Source: Pseudomonas fluorescens (GTDB lineage: Bacteria; Pseudomonadota; Gammaproteobacteria; Pseudomonadales; Pseudomonadaceae). Taken from it: a DNA stretch of 64,000 nt. The stretch spans positions 1 through 64,000 of the forward strand of contig NZ_KZ477994.1 in assembly GCF_002837185.1 (NCBI RefSeq), given 5' to 3'. Under the pieces are notes generated by a model that was given only the letters and a program-made list of their open reading frames with translations, was not told where the DNA came from and did no database searches. The number at the start of each line of letters is the position of its first letter. Position 1 is the stretch's first letter. Of the stretch, positions 46,485 to 54,125 are shown piece after piece. The position numbers were made by a program, and so were the translations under genes.

Positions 46485-46951
46485 GCTGGCAAACCGATGA
46501 CCCGGCCGAGCAGGGCGGGCCGTGGCAGCTCGGCCTGTGCAGCGCTGATTGCGGTGAGCTTGTGCAGCGTGGCCTCAGTGAACGGCGTTGCCTGCGGACC
46601 GGCCAGGTCGACATGCAGCAGCATCTGTTCGTTGCCGGCCAGCTCCTTTTCATCACCCAGCAGATGCAGGCTGTGATAGAGGTGCAGGCGCTTGGCATCA
46701 AAGGCGATCAGTTGGGTGCGAACCTCGACCTCGGCCCCCAGCTTCACCTCGTGCAGGTAGTTCAAATGCAGCTCCAGCGTGAACAGCGAGTGGCCGCTGG
46801 CTTCGCGGTTGTCGCTATCGAGACCCAGGTTGTCCATCAGCGCATCGGTGGCGTAGCTGAAGATCAGCAAATAGAACGCATCGCGCAGGTGGCCGTTGTA
46901 GTCCACCCAGTCGGGCTGGATTCTAGTTGTGTAGGTTTTTAATGCGGACAT
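46460..46951 (-). CDS. cdhB: betainyl-CoA thioesterase (carnitine pathway)
   Basis: 163 residues from the ATG at 46951; the longer frame runs into the REP hairpin. Hot-dog fold acyl-CoA thioesterase of the 4HBT type (DWVDYNGHLRDAFYLLIFSYATDALM with the Asp and the active-site loop, then HLNYLHEVKLGAEVEVRTQL). By position after cdhA and cdhC it should hydrolyse betainyl-CoA to glycine betaine and CoA, the last step of carnitine conversion. Confidence 0.87.
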   Translation of the reverse strand: MSALKTYTTRIQPDWVDYNGHLRDAFYLLIFSYATDALMDNLGLDSDNREASGHSLFTLELHLNYLHEVKLGAEVEVRTQLIAFDAKRLHLYHSLHLLGDEKELAGNEQMLLHVDLAGPQATPFTEATLHKLTAISAAQAELPRPALLGRVIGLPAKKAPIQP

Positions 46952-46970
46952 GGGGCTGTACTCGGTAAAG

Positions 46971-47002
46971 AATGTGGGAGGGGGCTTGCCCCCTCCCACA
47001 TT
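46971..47002. repeat. perfect REP hairpin between cdhA and cdhB
   Basis: Single unit forming a perfect stem of 15 base pairs with TT in the centre (AATGTGGGAGGGGGC and its complement). It starts 4 bases after the cdhA stop region and ends 20 bases before the cdhB start codon. Confidence 0.9.
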
Positions 47003-47005
47003 TTG

Positions 47006-47971
47006 TTATTCGGCGAAGGTCATGCCGTGCCTGGCCTTGGTGGTTTTCACCGCCTCCAGCACCGCCAGCAGGCAATCATCACGATAGCGCTCCAGCGCCG
47101 AAATGCTGTGGCTACCCAGTTGGTTGCTTGTGCCGGCCACCACATCGTCAATCAACGTGTCGGTCAATTCGGGCGCTGGAAGATACGTCCACGGCAACTG
47201 CAATGCCGGACCGAACTGCGCCATGAAGTGGCGCATGCCCGCGTCGCCTCCCGCCAGTGTGTAGGTGAGGAAGGTGCCCATGAACGACCAGCGCAGGCCG
47301 GCGCCAAAACGAATCGCATCGTCGATTTCACCCGTGGTCGCCACGCCATCGTTGACCAGATGCAGCGCCTCGCGCCACAGCGCTTCCAGGAGTCGGTCAG
47401 CGATAAACCCAGGCACTTCCTTGCGCACGTGCAGTGGGCGCATGCCGAGGGATTCATACACCTTGATCGCGGCCTGGATCGCCTCGGGCGCGGTGCGCTT
47501 GCCGCCCACCACTTCCACCAGGGGCAGCAGGTACACCGGGTTGAACGGGTGGCCGACCACGCAGCGCTCGGGGTGGGTCGAGCTTGCATAGAATTCGCTT
47601 GGCAACAGCCCTGACGTACTCGACCCAATCAACGCATCCGGCTTGGCTGCTGCGCTGATCTGGCTGTGCAATTGCAGTTTCAACGCCAGGCGTTCAGGGG
47701 CACTTTCCTGGATGAAGTCAGCGTCTTTCACGCACTCTTCAATGGTGGCGACAAAGCGCAGGCGGTCCTGGGAAGCGCCCGGGGCCAGGCCTTGTTTCTC
47801 CAGGGCGCTCCAGGCATTGGCGACGCGTTTGCGCAACGCCGCTTCGGCACCGGGCGCCGGGTCCCAGGCCACGACATCCAGGCCGTGGGCGAGGGCGCGG
47901 GATACCCAGCCGCTGCCGATAACACCGCTGCCCAGGGCGGCGAAGGTTTTGATTTCCGTGATAAAGCGCAT
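47006..47971 (-). CDS. cdhA: L-carnitine dehydrogenase
   Basis: 321 residues from the ATG at 47971. 3-hydroxyacyl-CoA dehydrogenase fold: NAD site [28 protein letters not shown], the substrate and catalytic region [18 protein letters not shown] with His, and the C-terminal helical domain ([21 protein letters not shown]). It oxidises L-carnitine to 3-dehydrocarnitine with NAD+. Separate from cdhC by a gap with a REP hairpin. Confidence 0.93.
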   Translation of the reverse strand: MRFITEIKTFAALGSGVIGSGWVSRALAHGLDVVAWDPAPGAEAALRKRVANAWSALEKQGLAPGASQDRLRFVATIEECVKDADFIQESAPERLALKLQLHSQISAAAKPDALIGSSTSGLLPSEFYASSTHPERCVVGHPFNPVYLLPLVEVVGGKRTAPEAIQAAIKVYESLGMRPLHVRKEVPGFIADRLLEALWREALHLVNDGVATTGEIDDAIRFGAGLRWSFMGTFLTYTLAGGDAGMRHFMAQFGPALQLPWTYLPAPELTDTLIDDVVAGTSNQLGSHSISALERYRDDCLLAVLEAVKTTKARHGMTFAE

Positions 47972-48002
47972 GGGTGCATTCCTAAAGAGTTTGGTGATCC
48001 CC

Positions 48003-48030
48003 TGTGGGAGGGGGCAAGCCCCCTCCCACA
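48003..48030. repeat. perfect REP hairpin between cdhC and cdhA
   Basis: Single unit with a 13-base-pair perfect stem (TGTGGGAGGGGGC and complement, AA centre). The opposite-phase twin of the hairpin at 46971-47002. Confidence 0.9.
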
Positions 48031-48034
48031 TTGT

Positions 48035-48922
48035 TTATCCGCGCTTGGTCAGGCCCATCTTCACGCGGCCTTCAGCCGGGGTCATGACCCGTGCGCCCAG
48101 GCGGCTGAGGATTTCGCTGGCGCGTTCAACCAGTTGGCCATTGGTGGCGAGCACGCCCTTGTCCAGCCACAGGTTGTCTTCCAGGCCGACCCGCACGTTG
48201 CCGCCCAGCAACACCGCCTGGGCGGCCATCGGCATCTGCATGCGGCCAATGCCGAAGCCGGCCCATACCGCGTCGGCGGGCAGGTTGTCGACCATGGCTT
48301 TCATGGTGGTGGTGTCGGCCGGCGCGCCCCACGGGATGCCCAGGCACAGCTGAAACAGTGGGTCGTCGAGCAAACCTTCCTTGATCATCTGCTTGGCGAA
48401 CCACAGGTGGCCGGTGTCGAAAATTTCCAGCTCGGCCTTCACGCCCAGTTCTTGGATACGCTTGGCGCCCGCCCGCAGTTGCGCGGGGGTGGACACGTAA
48501 ATGGTGTCGCCATCGCCAAAATTCAGCGTGCCGCAGTCCAGGGTGCAGATTTCCGGCAGCAATGCTTCGACATGCGCCAGGCGGGTCAGCGGGCCGACCA
48601 GGTCGGTGTTGGGGCCGAACTCCATAGGGGTCTCGCCGCCACCGATCTCCAGGTCGCCGCCCATGCCGGCGGTGAGGTTGACGATGATGTCGATGTCGGC
48701 CTCGCGGATGCGCTCCATCACTTCACGGTACAGCGCCACGTCGCGGCTGAACGTGCCGGTATGCGGGTCACGCACATGGCAGTGCACCACGGTCGCGCCG
48801 GCCTTGGCGGCTTCCACGGCGGCGGCCGCGATTTGTTTGGGAGTGACCGGCACATGCGGGCTTCTGGCGGTCGTGTCGCCAGCACCGGTGAGTGCGCAGG
48901 TGATGATGACGTCATGGTTCAT
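48035..48922 (-). CDS. cdhC: dehydrocarnitine-cleaving BKACE enzyme
   Basis: 295 residues. Beta-keto acid cleavage enzyme family (DUF849): N-terminal [14 protein letters not shown], zinc His pair in [12 protein letters not shown], and [27 protein letters not shown]. It reacts 3-dehydrocarnitine with acetyl-CoA to give acetoacetate and betainyl-CoA. Second gene of the caiX-cdhC-cdhA-cdhB operon. Confidence 0.93.
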   Translation of the reverse strand: MNHDVIITCALTGAGDTTARSPHVPVTPKQIAAAAVEAAKAGATVVHCHVRDPHTGTFSRDVALYREVMERIREADIDIIVNLTAGMGGDLEIGGGETPMEFGPNTDLVGPLTRLAHVEALLPEICTLDCGTLNFGDGDTIYVSTPAQLRAGAKRIQELGVKAELEIFDTGHLWFAKQMIKEGLLDDPLFQLCLGIPWGAPADTTTMKAMVDNLPADAVWAGFGIGRMQMPMAAQAVLLGGNVRVGLEDNLWLDKGVLATNGQLVERASEILSRLGARVMTPAEGRVKMGLTKRG

Positions 48923-48996
48923 GGGGCAGGTTCCTTACAGGCGTGGAGGTGCCATTCGCAGCCGGTCGGGGCCGCGAAGCGGTGTTCTGGAAAAGG

Positions 48997-49941
48997 TTAT
49001 TGACGGGTCAGTTGAAGGTTGGCCGCAGCCGGCTTGCCATCGAAAGTGGTCACGCCGTCCAGCCAACGCGCCTGGTCTTGCGGGTGATCCTTGAGCCACT
49101 GCCTGGCCGACTCGATAGGGTCTTTGTGATCCAGCAAAGGCTGCATCATCCGGCTCTCGTCGGCGGCGGTGAAGGTCAGGTTGGTCAGCAGTGTGTGCAC
49201 GTTGGGGCATTGCTCTGCGTAGGCCGGCGCGGTGACTGTCCATACAGTGGCCATGCCTTCGTTCGGGCCCAGGGCGTCGTCGCTGCCGGTGAGGTAAGTC
49301 ATGGCGACGTTGACGTTCATCGGGTGCGGCGCCCAGCCGAAGAACACCACGGCTTCCTTGCGGCGTACTGCACGGTCGACGGCAGAGAGCATGGCCGCTT
49401 CACTGGATTCAACCAGTTGGAATTTGCCCAGGCCGAACTGGTTCTTGGCGATCATCGCCTTGATCTGGGTATTGGCGCCCGAGCCCGGCTCGATGCCATA
49501 GATCTTGCCGCCCAGCTCTTTTTCGAACCGGGCGATATCGGCAAAGGTCTTCAGGCCCTTGTCCGCCAGGTAAGTCGGTACGGCGAGAGTGGCGCGGGCG
49601 TCTTCCAGGCTGGGTTTATCGAGCACCTTGACTTGCTTGGCGTCGACGAACGGCGTGATGGTCTGGGTCATCAGCGGGTTCCAGTAGCCCAGGAACAGAT
49701 CCAGGCGCTGGTCGCGGATGCCGGCAAAGATAATCTGTTGGGAAGCGCTGGTCTGTTTGGTCTTGTAGCCAAGGCCGTCGAGCAGCACCTGGGCCATGGC
49801 ACTGGTGGCGATCACGTCGGTCCAGTTCACCACGCCCAGGCGTACGTTCTGACATGAAGCGGCATCCGCTGCCATGGCGTGAGTGCTCAAAAGGGCGCTG
49901 GCGCTGAATACGAGCACGCAACGGCTGATCAGTCGGTTCAT
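48997..49941 (-). CDS. caiX: periplasmic carnitine-binding protein CaiX
   Basis: 314 residues with signal peptide (VLVFSASALLSTHAMAADA). OpuAC-like domain homologous to CbcX over its length. Cage motifs are altered relative to CbcX: VNWTDV, LGYWNP (Tyr where CbcX has Asn), YGIEPG and FFGWAPHP. In P. aeruginosa CaiX delivers carnitine to the CbcWV membrane complex, so a permease gene is not expected next to it. First gene of the carnitine operon, divergent from cdhR. Confidence 0.92.
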   Translation of the reverse strand: MNRLISRCVLVFSASALLSTHAMAADAASCQNVRLGVVNWTDVIATSAMAQVLLDGLGYKTKQTSASQQIIFAGIRDQRLDLFLGYWNPLMTQTITPFVDAKQVKVLDKPSLEDARATLAVPTYLADKGLKTFADIARFEKELGGKIYGIEPGSGANTQIKAMIAKNQFGLGKFQLVESSEAAMLSAVDRAVRRKEAVVFFGWAPHPMNVNVAMTYLTGSDDALGPNEGMATVWTVTAPAYAEQCPNVHTLLTNLTFTAADESRMMQPLLDHKDPIESARQWLKDHPQDQARWLDGVTTFDGKPAAANLQLTRQ

Positions 49942-50134
49942 GGTGGAGCCCTCGGCAGGTCGTTATTGTGGGGTCCGGCGTCTTTGTGCGCCGTGCAGCC
50001 AAGTTACGTCCCTTGGGCAGCGCCGAAACGCACAGTGGCGACCGGCTCTTGCACTGCAGCGACCTGCGCGCTTGAATCCGCCCTTGAACGGGAGTATCAC
50101 AGTGCCACGCTGGTCGTCCCACGAGAGCGCCATC

Positions 50135-51079
50135 ATGTCCCAGGATTTTTATTTTTTGCTGATGCCGGGGTTCTCGGCCATTGGTTTTATCTCTGCCCTT
50201 GAGCCGTTGCGCGTGGCCAATCGCTTTCGTGGCGAGTTGTACCGCTGGCACATATTGAGCGCCGACGGCGGTGCAGTGCTGGCGAGCAACGGCATGTCGG
50301 TCAACGCCGATGCCGCGCTGGAGCCGCTGAAAAAAGGCGCGACCTTATTGGTGGTGGCCGGCTTCGAGCCGCTGCAGTTCGCCACGCCTGCGCTGGAACA
50401 CTGGCTACGCCGTCTTGACCACGAAGGCGTAACCCTCGGCGCGATCGACACCGGCGCCTGCGTGCTGGCCGAAGCGGGCCTGCTCGACGGCCATCGTCTG
50501 ACCTTGCACTGGGAAGCCATCGATGCGTTCAAGGAATCGTATCCGCAGCTGAGCGTCACCCAGGAGCTGTTCGAGATCGACCGCCGCCGCATCACCTGCG
50601 CCGGCGGCACCGCCTCCATCGACCTGATGCTCGACCTGATCGCCCAGGCCTATGGCCCTGAGTTGGCGATCCAGGTCTCTGAACAATTCGTGCTGGGCCG
50701 CATCCGCCCGCGCAAAGACCACCAGCGCATGCAGATCGCCACGCGCTACGGCATCACCAACAAGAAACTGGTGCAGGTGATCGGCGAGATGGAGCAGCAC
50801 ACCGAGCCGCCCCTAAGCACCCTGGCCTTGGCCGAGGCGATCAAGGTCACCCGGCGCCAACTGGAGCGGCTGTTTCGCCTGCACCTGAACGACACACCGA
50901 GCAACTTCTACCTGGGCCTGCGCCTGGAAAAAGCCCGAAAACTGCTGCGCCAGAGCGACATGAGCGTGCTGGAGGTGAGCATAGCCTGCGGGTTTGAGTC
51001 GCCGTCGTATTTCACCAGGAGCTATCGAGCGCGGTTTGCCAAATGTCCGAGGGAGGATCGGCGACGGGAGGTGGTTTGA
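50135..51079 (+). CDS. cdhR: carnitine-responsive AraC-family activator CdhR
   Basis: 314 residues from the ATG at 50135 (MSQDFYFLLMPGFSAIGF); the open frame upstream overlaps the caiX start and is not coding. Same architecture as GbdR: DJ-1/GATase-like sensor domain (about 1-180; AIDTGACVLAEAGLLDG) and C-terminal AraC HTH (VTRRQLERLFRLHLNDTPSNFYLGLRL). It activates the divergent caiX-cdhCAB operon in response to carnitine. The caiX-cdhR gap holds GCGACC blocks about 20 bases apart that may be its site. Confidence 0.92.
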   Translation: MSQDFYFLLMPGFSAIGFISALEPLRVANRFRGELYRWHILSADGGAVLASNGMSVNADAALEPLKKGATLLVVAGFEPLQFATPALEHWLRRLDHEGVTLGAIDTGACVLAEAGLLDGHRLTLHWEAIDAFKESYPQLSVTQELFEIDRRRITCAGGTASIDLMLDLIAQAYGPELAIQVSEQFVLGRIRPRKDHQRMQIATRYGITNKKLVQVIGEMEQHTEPPLSTLALAEAIKVTRRQLERLFRLHLNDTPSNFYLGLRLEKARKLLRQSDMSVLEVSIACGFESPSYFTRSYRARFAKCPREDRRREVV

Positions 51080-51165
51080 TCGTTTTTTAGCCAATTATAG
51101 GCGCGACTATAATTTAGAGTCGTTTCCATAATTAGGTATAAAAGCGGCCGGCACCGCGGATCAAA

Positions 51166-51253
51166 TGTGGGAGGGGGCTTGCCCCCGATAGCGGTGGGTC
51201 AGCAGCACATAAGTGACTGACACACCGCCATCGGGGGCAAGCCCCCTCCCACA
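51166..51253. repeat. REP pair, left copy
   Basis: Inverted REP pair in the left unit of the tandem duplication. Confidence 0.88.
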
Positions 51254-51270
51254 GTAGATTTTGGTGTGGC

Positions 51271-51333
51271 TTATTTTTTCAGCGGGGCCGAACACGCCGC
51301 TTTGTAGGCCTCATGCTGATACTTGTTCAACGC
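51271..51333 (-). pseudogene. duplicated 3' end fragment of the DUF3010 gene
   Basis: Reads LNKYQHEAYKAACSAPLKK and stop, against LNKYQHEAYKAACSALLKK at the end of the intact gene, with a Leu to Pro change. The rest of the gene is absent. It is part of the 184-base duplication and has no start of its own. Confidence 0.85.
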
Positions 51334-51366
51334 ACCACACACGAAGCTAAAGGCACCGCGGATCAA

Positions 51367-51454
51367 TGTGGGAGGGGGCTTGCCCTCGATAGCGGTGGGT
51401 CAGCAGCACATAAGTGACTGACACACCGCCATCGGGGGCAAGCCCCCTCCCACA
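51367..51454. repeat. REP pair, right copy
   Basis: Inverted REP pair in the right unit; differs from the left copy by CTTGCCCTC for CTTGCCCCC. Confidence 0.88.
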
Positions 51455-51471
51455 GTAGATTTTGGTGTGGC

Positions 51472-51888
51472 TTATTTTTTCAGCAGGGCCGAACACGCCG
51501 CCTTGTAAGCTTCATGCTGATACTTGTTCAGCGTCGCGGGCAGATCAAAGTTATGCTTCTTATTCTGCGCATTGATGGTTTGCGGTGACAGCAGAGTCAC
51601 TTCAACCCCGTCCAGCAACTGAAACACCCCTTCAATCTTGAACGTCGTCGGGCCTCCGGCGAATTCGCCTTTCTTGCTGCGCTTCTTGATCGCGATACGG
51701 GTGATGGCGTTTGCCTGCACGAACGCCTTCACCTGCGCGGCGAAGGCTTTGACGTTGGCGGCCTCATCATCGTCTTCAAGGGCGATTTTCTTGGTGGTCA
51801 GGGCGACGTGGGTCAGCGCCTGGTTATCCAGCGAAGCGACGGCGATGATGGCTTCGCTGCCTTTGATTTCAATGCCGCAGATAGTCAT
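51472..51888 (-). CDS. DUF3010 family protein
   Basis: 138 residues from the ATG at 51888 (MTICGIEIKGSEAII). Small cytoplasmic protein of a conserved family without a set function; the start GIEIKGSEAIIAV and the alternating strands recall an RNase H-like or resolvase-like fold, which is only a guess. Basic centre IKKRSKKGEFAGGP. The 3' end is duplicated downstream. The lprI-like gene lies 40 bases upstream on the same strand. Confidence 0.83.
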   Translation of the reverse strand: MTICGIEIKGSEAIIAVASLDNQALTHVALTTKKIALEDDDEAANVKAFAAQVKAFVQANAITRIAIKKRSKKGEFAGGPTTFKIEGVFQLLDGVEVTLLSPQTINAQNKKHNFDLPATLNKYQHEAYKAACSALLKK

Positions 51889-51928
51889 GAAGAGCCTATG
51901 TTCAGAAGAAAAGTGGCGCGATTGTCGC

Positions 51929-52330
51929 TTATTCCTGCCCAATCGACTCCAAAAACTCCGACCGCTCATCACTCATCCGCGCCAGGCAGTCGTTGTGCGC
52001 AATCGCGTATGCCTTGGTGCCGGTCACCGCCGGGAAGGTATCCACCGCGCAATCGGCGTCGCGCAGTTTTTCCCATTTTTGCTGGGCGTCCTTCAGACGG
52101 GCGGTAATGTCCGCCAGTTTGGTCTTGTCGCTGCCGTAGGTCGAACCCATGCGTTCCAGCAGCCCCTGATAGTTGTCCTTGAGCAATTGCTCGGCGGTGG
52201 TTTTGTTGTAGGTGGCGCATTCCAGGGTTTGCTGGTCGTTCTCGATGCCGTCACACGGCGTGCTGTCGGTGTCTTCGGCCGCGTGGACGCCGGTTGCGAT
52301 GAGTGCCAAAGCCAGGAAAATCGATTTCAT
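51929..52330 (-). CDS. LprI-family periplasmic protein
   Basis: 133 residues with signal peptide (MKSIFLALALIATGVHAAED). Four Cys in the mature part (TPCDG, LECATY, DADCAVD, HNDCLA), spaced as in the lysozyme-inhibitor LprI N-terminal domain family, likely paired in disulphides. The LprI name comes from mycobacteria; in proteobacteria the role is unproven. Probably co-transcribed with the DUF3010 gene. Confidence 0.8.
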   Translation of the reverse strand: MKSIFLALALIATGVHAAEDTDSTPCDGIENDQQTLECATYNKTTAEQLLKDNYQGLLERMGSTYGSDKTKLADITARLKDAQQKWEKLRDADCAVDTFPAVTGTKAYAIAHNDCLARMSDERSEFLESIGQE

Positions 52331-52445
52331 TGCGCCGTCTCATATCAGGTGATGCGGGAATTCTGGCTCAAGCGTAAGACAAAGAACAGCCGCCAGTCAG
52401 ACCACTCTTAACAGCCTTTGTCGTGGATTGACGCTTTCGGCAATT

Positions 52446-52456
52446 CCCCTGTCGTT
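52446..52456 (+). promoter_or_regulatory. CCCCTGTCGTT motif, candidate GbdR element
   Basis: Identical 11-mer to one at 62586-62596 in the gbcA-gbcB gap; each lies about 94-109 bases before the rightward start codon and each follows GACGC within 20 bases. Shared by two operons that are GbdR targets in P. aeruginosa. Confidence 0.4.
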
Positions 52457-52549
52457 TTTGCACCCGGCTCCGTCGGTCCCTGGGCATATGCTGGCCCCAA
52501 AGCGCCGGCAGACGATTCGGCGCATGAATCGCCAATAAGGGGACGCCTG

Positions 52550-53527
52550 ATGAGCCCAGCCGAGTTGCACGCCGACAGCATCGTTATCGACGGGCTGATT
52601 ATTGCCAAGTGGAACCGCGACCTGTTCGAAGACATGCGCAAAGGTGGCCTGACCGCCGCCAACTGCACGGTGTCGGTGTGGGAAGGCTTCCAGGCCACGA
52701 TCAATAACATCGTTGCCAGCCAGACCCTGATCCGCGAGAACAGCGACCTGGTGATCCCGGTGAAAACCACCGCCGATATTCGCAAGGCCAAGGAGCAGGG
52801 CAAGACCGGCATCATCTTCGGTTTCCAGAATGCCCACGCGTTCGAAGACCAGCTCGGCTACGTCGAGATCTTCAAGCAGCTCGGCGTCGGGGTGGTGCAG
52901 ATGTGCTACAACACCCAGAACCTGGTCGGTACCGGCTGCTACGAGCGTGACGGCGGCCTGTCGGGGTTCGGGCGCGAAATCGTCGCCGAGATGAACCGTG
53001 TCGGCATCATGTGCGACCTGTCCCACGTCGGTTCCAAGACCAGCGAAGAAGTCATCCTCGAATCGAAAAAGCCGGTGTGCTATTCCCACTGCCTGCCATC
53101 GGGCCTCAAAGAGCACCCGCGCAACAAGTCTGATGAAGAACTCAAGTTCATCGCCGACCATGGTGGCTTTGTCGGCGTGACCATGTTCGCGCCGTTCCTG
53201 GCCAAGGGCATTGATTCGACCATCGACGACTACGCCGAAGCCATCGAATACACCATGAACATCGTCGGCGAAGACGCCATCGGCATCGGCACCGACTTCA
53301 CCCAGGGCCATGGCCAGGATTTCTTTGAAATGCTGACCCATGACAAGGGCTACGCCCGCCGCCTGACCAGCTTCGGCAAGATCATCAACCCGCTGGGCAT
53401 CCGCACCGTGGGCGAGTTTCCCAACCTGACCGAGACCCTGCTCAAGCGTGGCCACCCCGAGCGCGTGGTACGCAAGATCATGGGCGAGAACTGGGTCAAC
53501 GTCTTGAAGGACGTCTGGGGCGAATAA
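52550..53527 (+). CDS. M19 membrane-dipeptidase-like protein in the dgc operon
   Basis: 325 residues from the ATG at 52550 with AAGGGGA upstream. Renal dipeptidase family TIM barrel: GIIFGFQNAHAFEDQ, CDLSHVGSKTSEEV with metal-binding His, CYSHCLPSGLKEHPRN, and GIGTDFTQGHGQDF. The canonical N-terminal HxD is replaced by DGLIIAKWNRD, so metal binding may differ from true dipeptidases. It heads the operon with the DUF5943 gene, dgcA, dgcB and the flavoprotein genes. Its role in dimethylglycine use is not known. Confidence 0.85.
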   Translation: MSPAELHADSIVIDGLIIAKWNRDLFEDMRKGGLTAANCTVSVWEGFQATINNIVASQTLIRENSDLVIPVKTTADIRKAKEQGKTGIIFGFQNAHAFEDQLGYVEIFKQLGVGVVQMCYNTQNLVGTGCYERDGGLSGFGREIVAEMNRVGIMCDLSHVGSKTSEEVILESKKPVCYSHCLPSGLKEHPRNKSDEELKFIADHGGFVGVTMFAPFLAKGIDSTIDDYAEAIEYTMNIVGEDAIGIGTDFTQGHGQDFFEMLTHDKGYARRLTSFGKIINPLGIRTVGEFPNLTETLLKRGHPERVVRKIMGENWVNVLKDVWGE

Positions 53528-53579
53528 GCCAGGCACCTATCGGCAACACCACCACGAATTTTTCTGGAGTTAAGTTTCC

Positions 53580-54110
53580 ATGGCCAAGATCGCCCCGCAA
53601 TTGCCTATCGAAGTCGACAGCGAAACCGGTGTCTGGACCTCCGACGCCCTGCCCATGCTGTATGTGCCGCGTCATTTCTTCGTCAACAACCACATGGGCA
53701 TCGAGGACGTACTGGGTGCCGACGCCTACGCCGAGATCCTCTACAAGGCCGGCTACAAATCCGCCTGGCACTGGTGTGAAAAAGAAGCCGAATGCCACGG
53801 CCTGGAAGGCGTCGCGGTGTTCGAGCATTACATGAAGCGCCTGTCGCAACGCGGCTGGGGCCTGTTCAAGATCCAGGACATCGACCTCGACACAGGCACC
53901 GCCAGCGTCAAGCTTGAACACTCGGCGTTTGTCTACGTGTACGGCAAGGTCGGGCGCAAGGTCGACTACATGTTCACCGGCTGGTTTGCCGGCGCCATGG
54001 ACCAGATTCTGCAGGCGCGTGGCAGCCAGATTCGCACTGTTGCAGAGCAAGTCTACGGAGGCTCCGAAGAGGGCCACGATGACGGCCTGTTCACCGTCAA
54101 GCCGTTGTAA
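53580..54110 (+). CDS. DUF5943 / 4-vinyl-reductase-like protein
   Basis: 176 residues. A V4R-like small-molecule-binding fold is suggested by KAGYKSAWHWCEKEAECHGLEGVAVFEHYMKRLSQRGWGLFKI and the C-terminal WFAGAMDQIL. A conserved Cys pair (WCEKEAEC) is present. No signal peptide. It lies 52 bases after the dipeptidase-like gene and 15 bases before dgcA, an arrangement I recall from P. aeruginosa, so it should serve dimethylglycine breakdown, perhaps as chaperone or ligand binder. Function unproven. Confidence 0.8.
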   Translation: MAKIAPQLPIEVDSETGVWTSDALPMLYVPRHFFVNNHMGIEDVLGADAYAEILYKAGYKSAWHWCEKEAECHGLEGVAVFEHYMKRLSQRGWGLFKIQDIDLDTGTASVKLEHSAFVYVYGKVGRKVDYMFTGWFAGAMDQILQARGSQIRTVAEQVYGGSEEGHDDGLFTVKPL

Positions 54111-54125
54111 GCCGAGGACCGTGCC

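Larger units (their letters stand above)
51080..51471. other. gene-free region made of a tandem 184-base duplication
   Basis: Left copy 51150-51333 and right copy 51352-51534 share GGCACCGCGGATCAA, a full REP pair (51166-51253 and 51367-51454), and the 3' end of the DUF3010 gene. A few substitutions and one indel separate them. A short AT-rich piece after cdhR (51085-51149, ATTATAGGCGCGACTATAAT palindrome at about 51095-51114) precedes it. Confidence 0.85.

Noticed and set aside
51150..51534. CRISPR array
   Set aside because: The repeats are REP pairs in a two-copy tandem duplication of a gene end, not short regular repeats with unique spacers; no cas genes.
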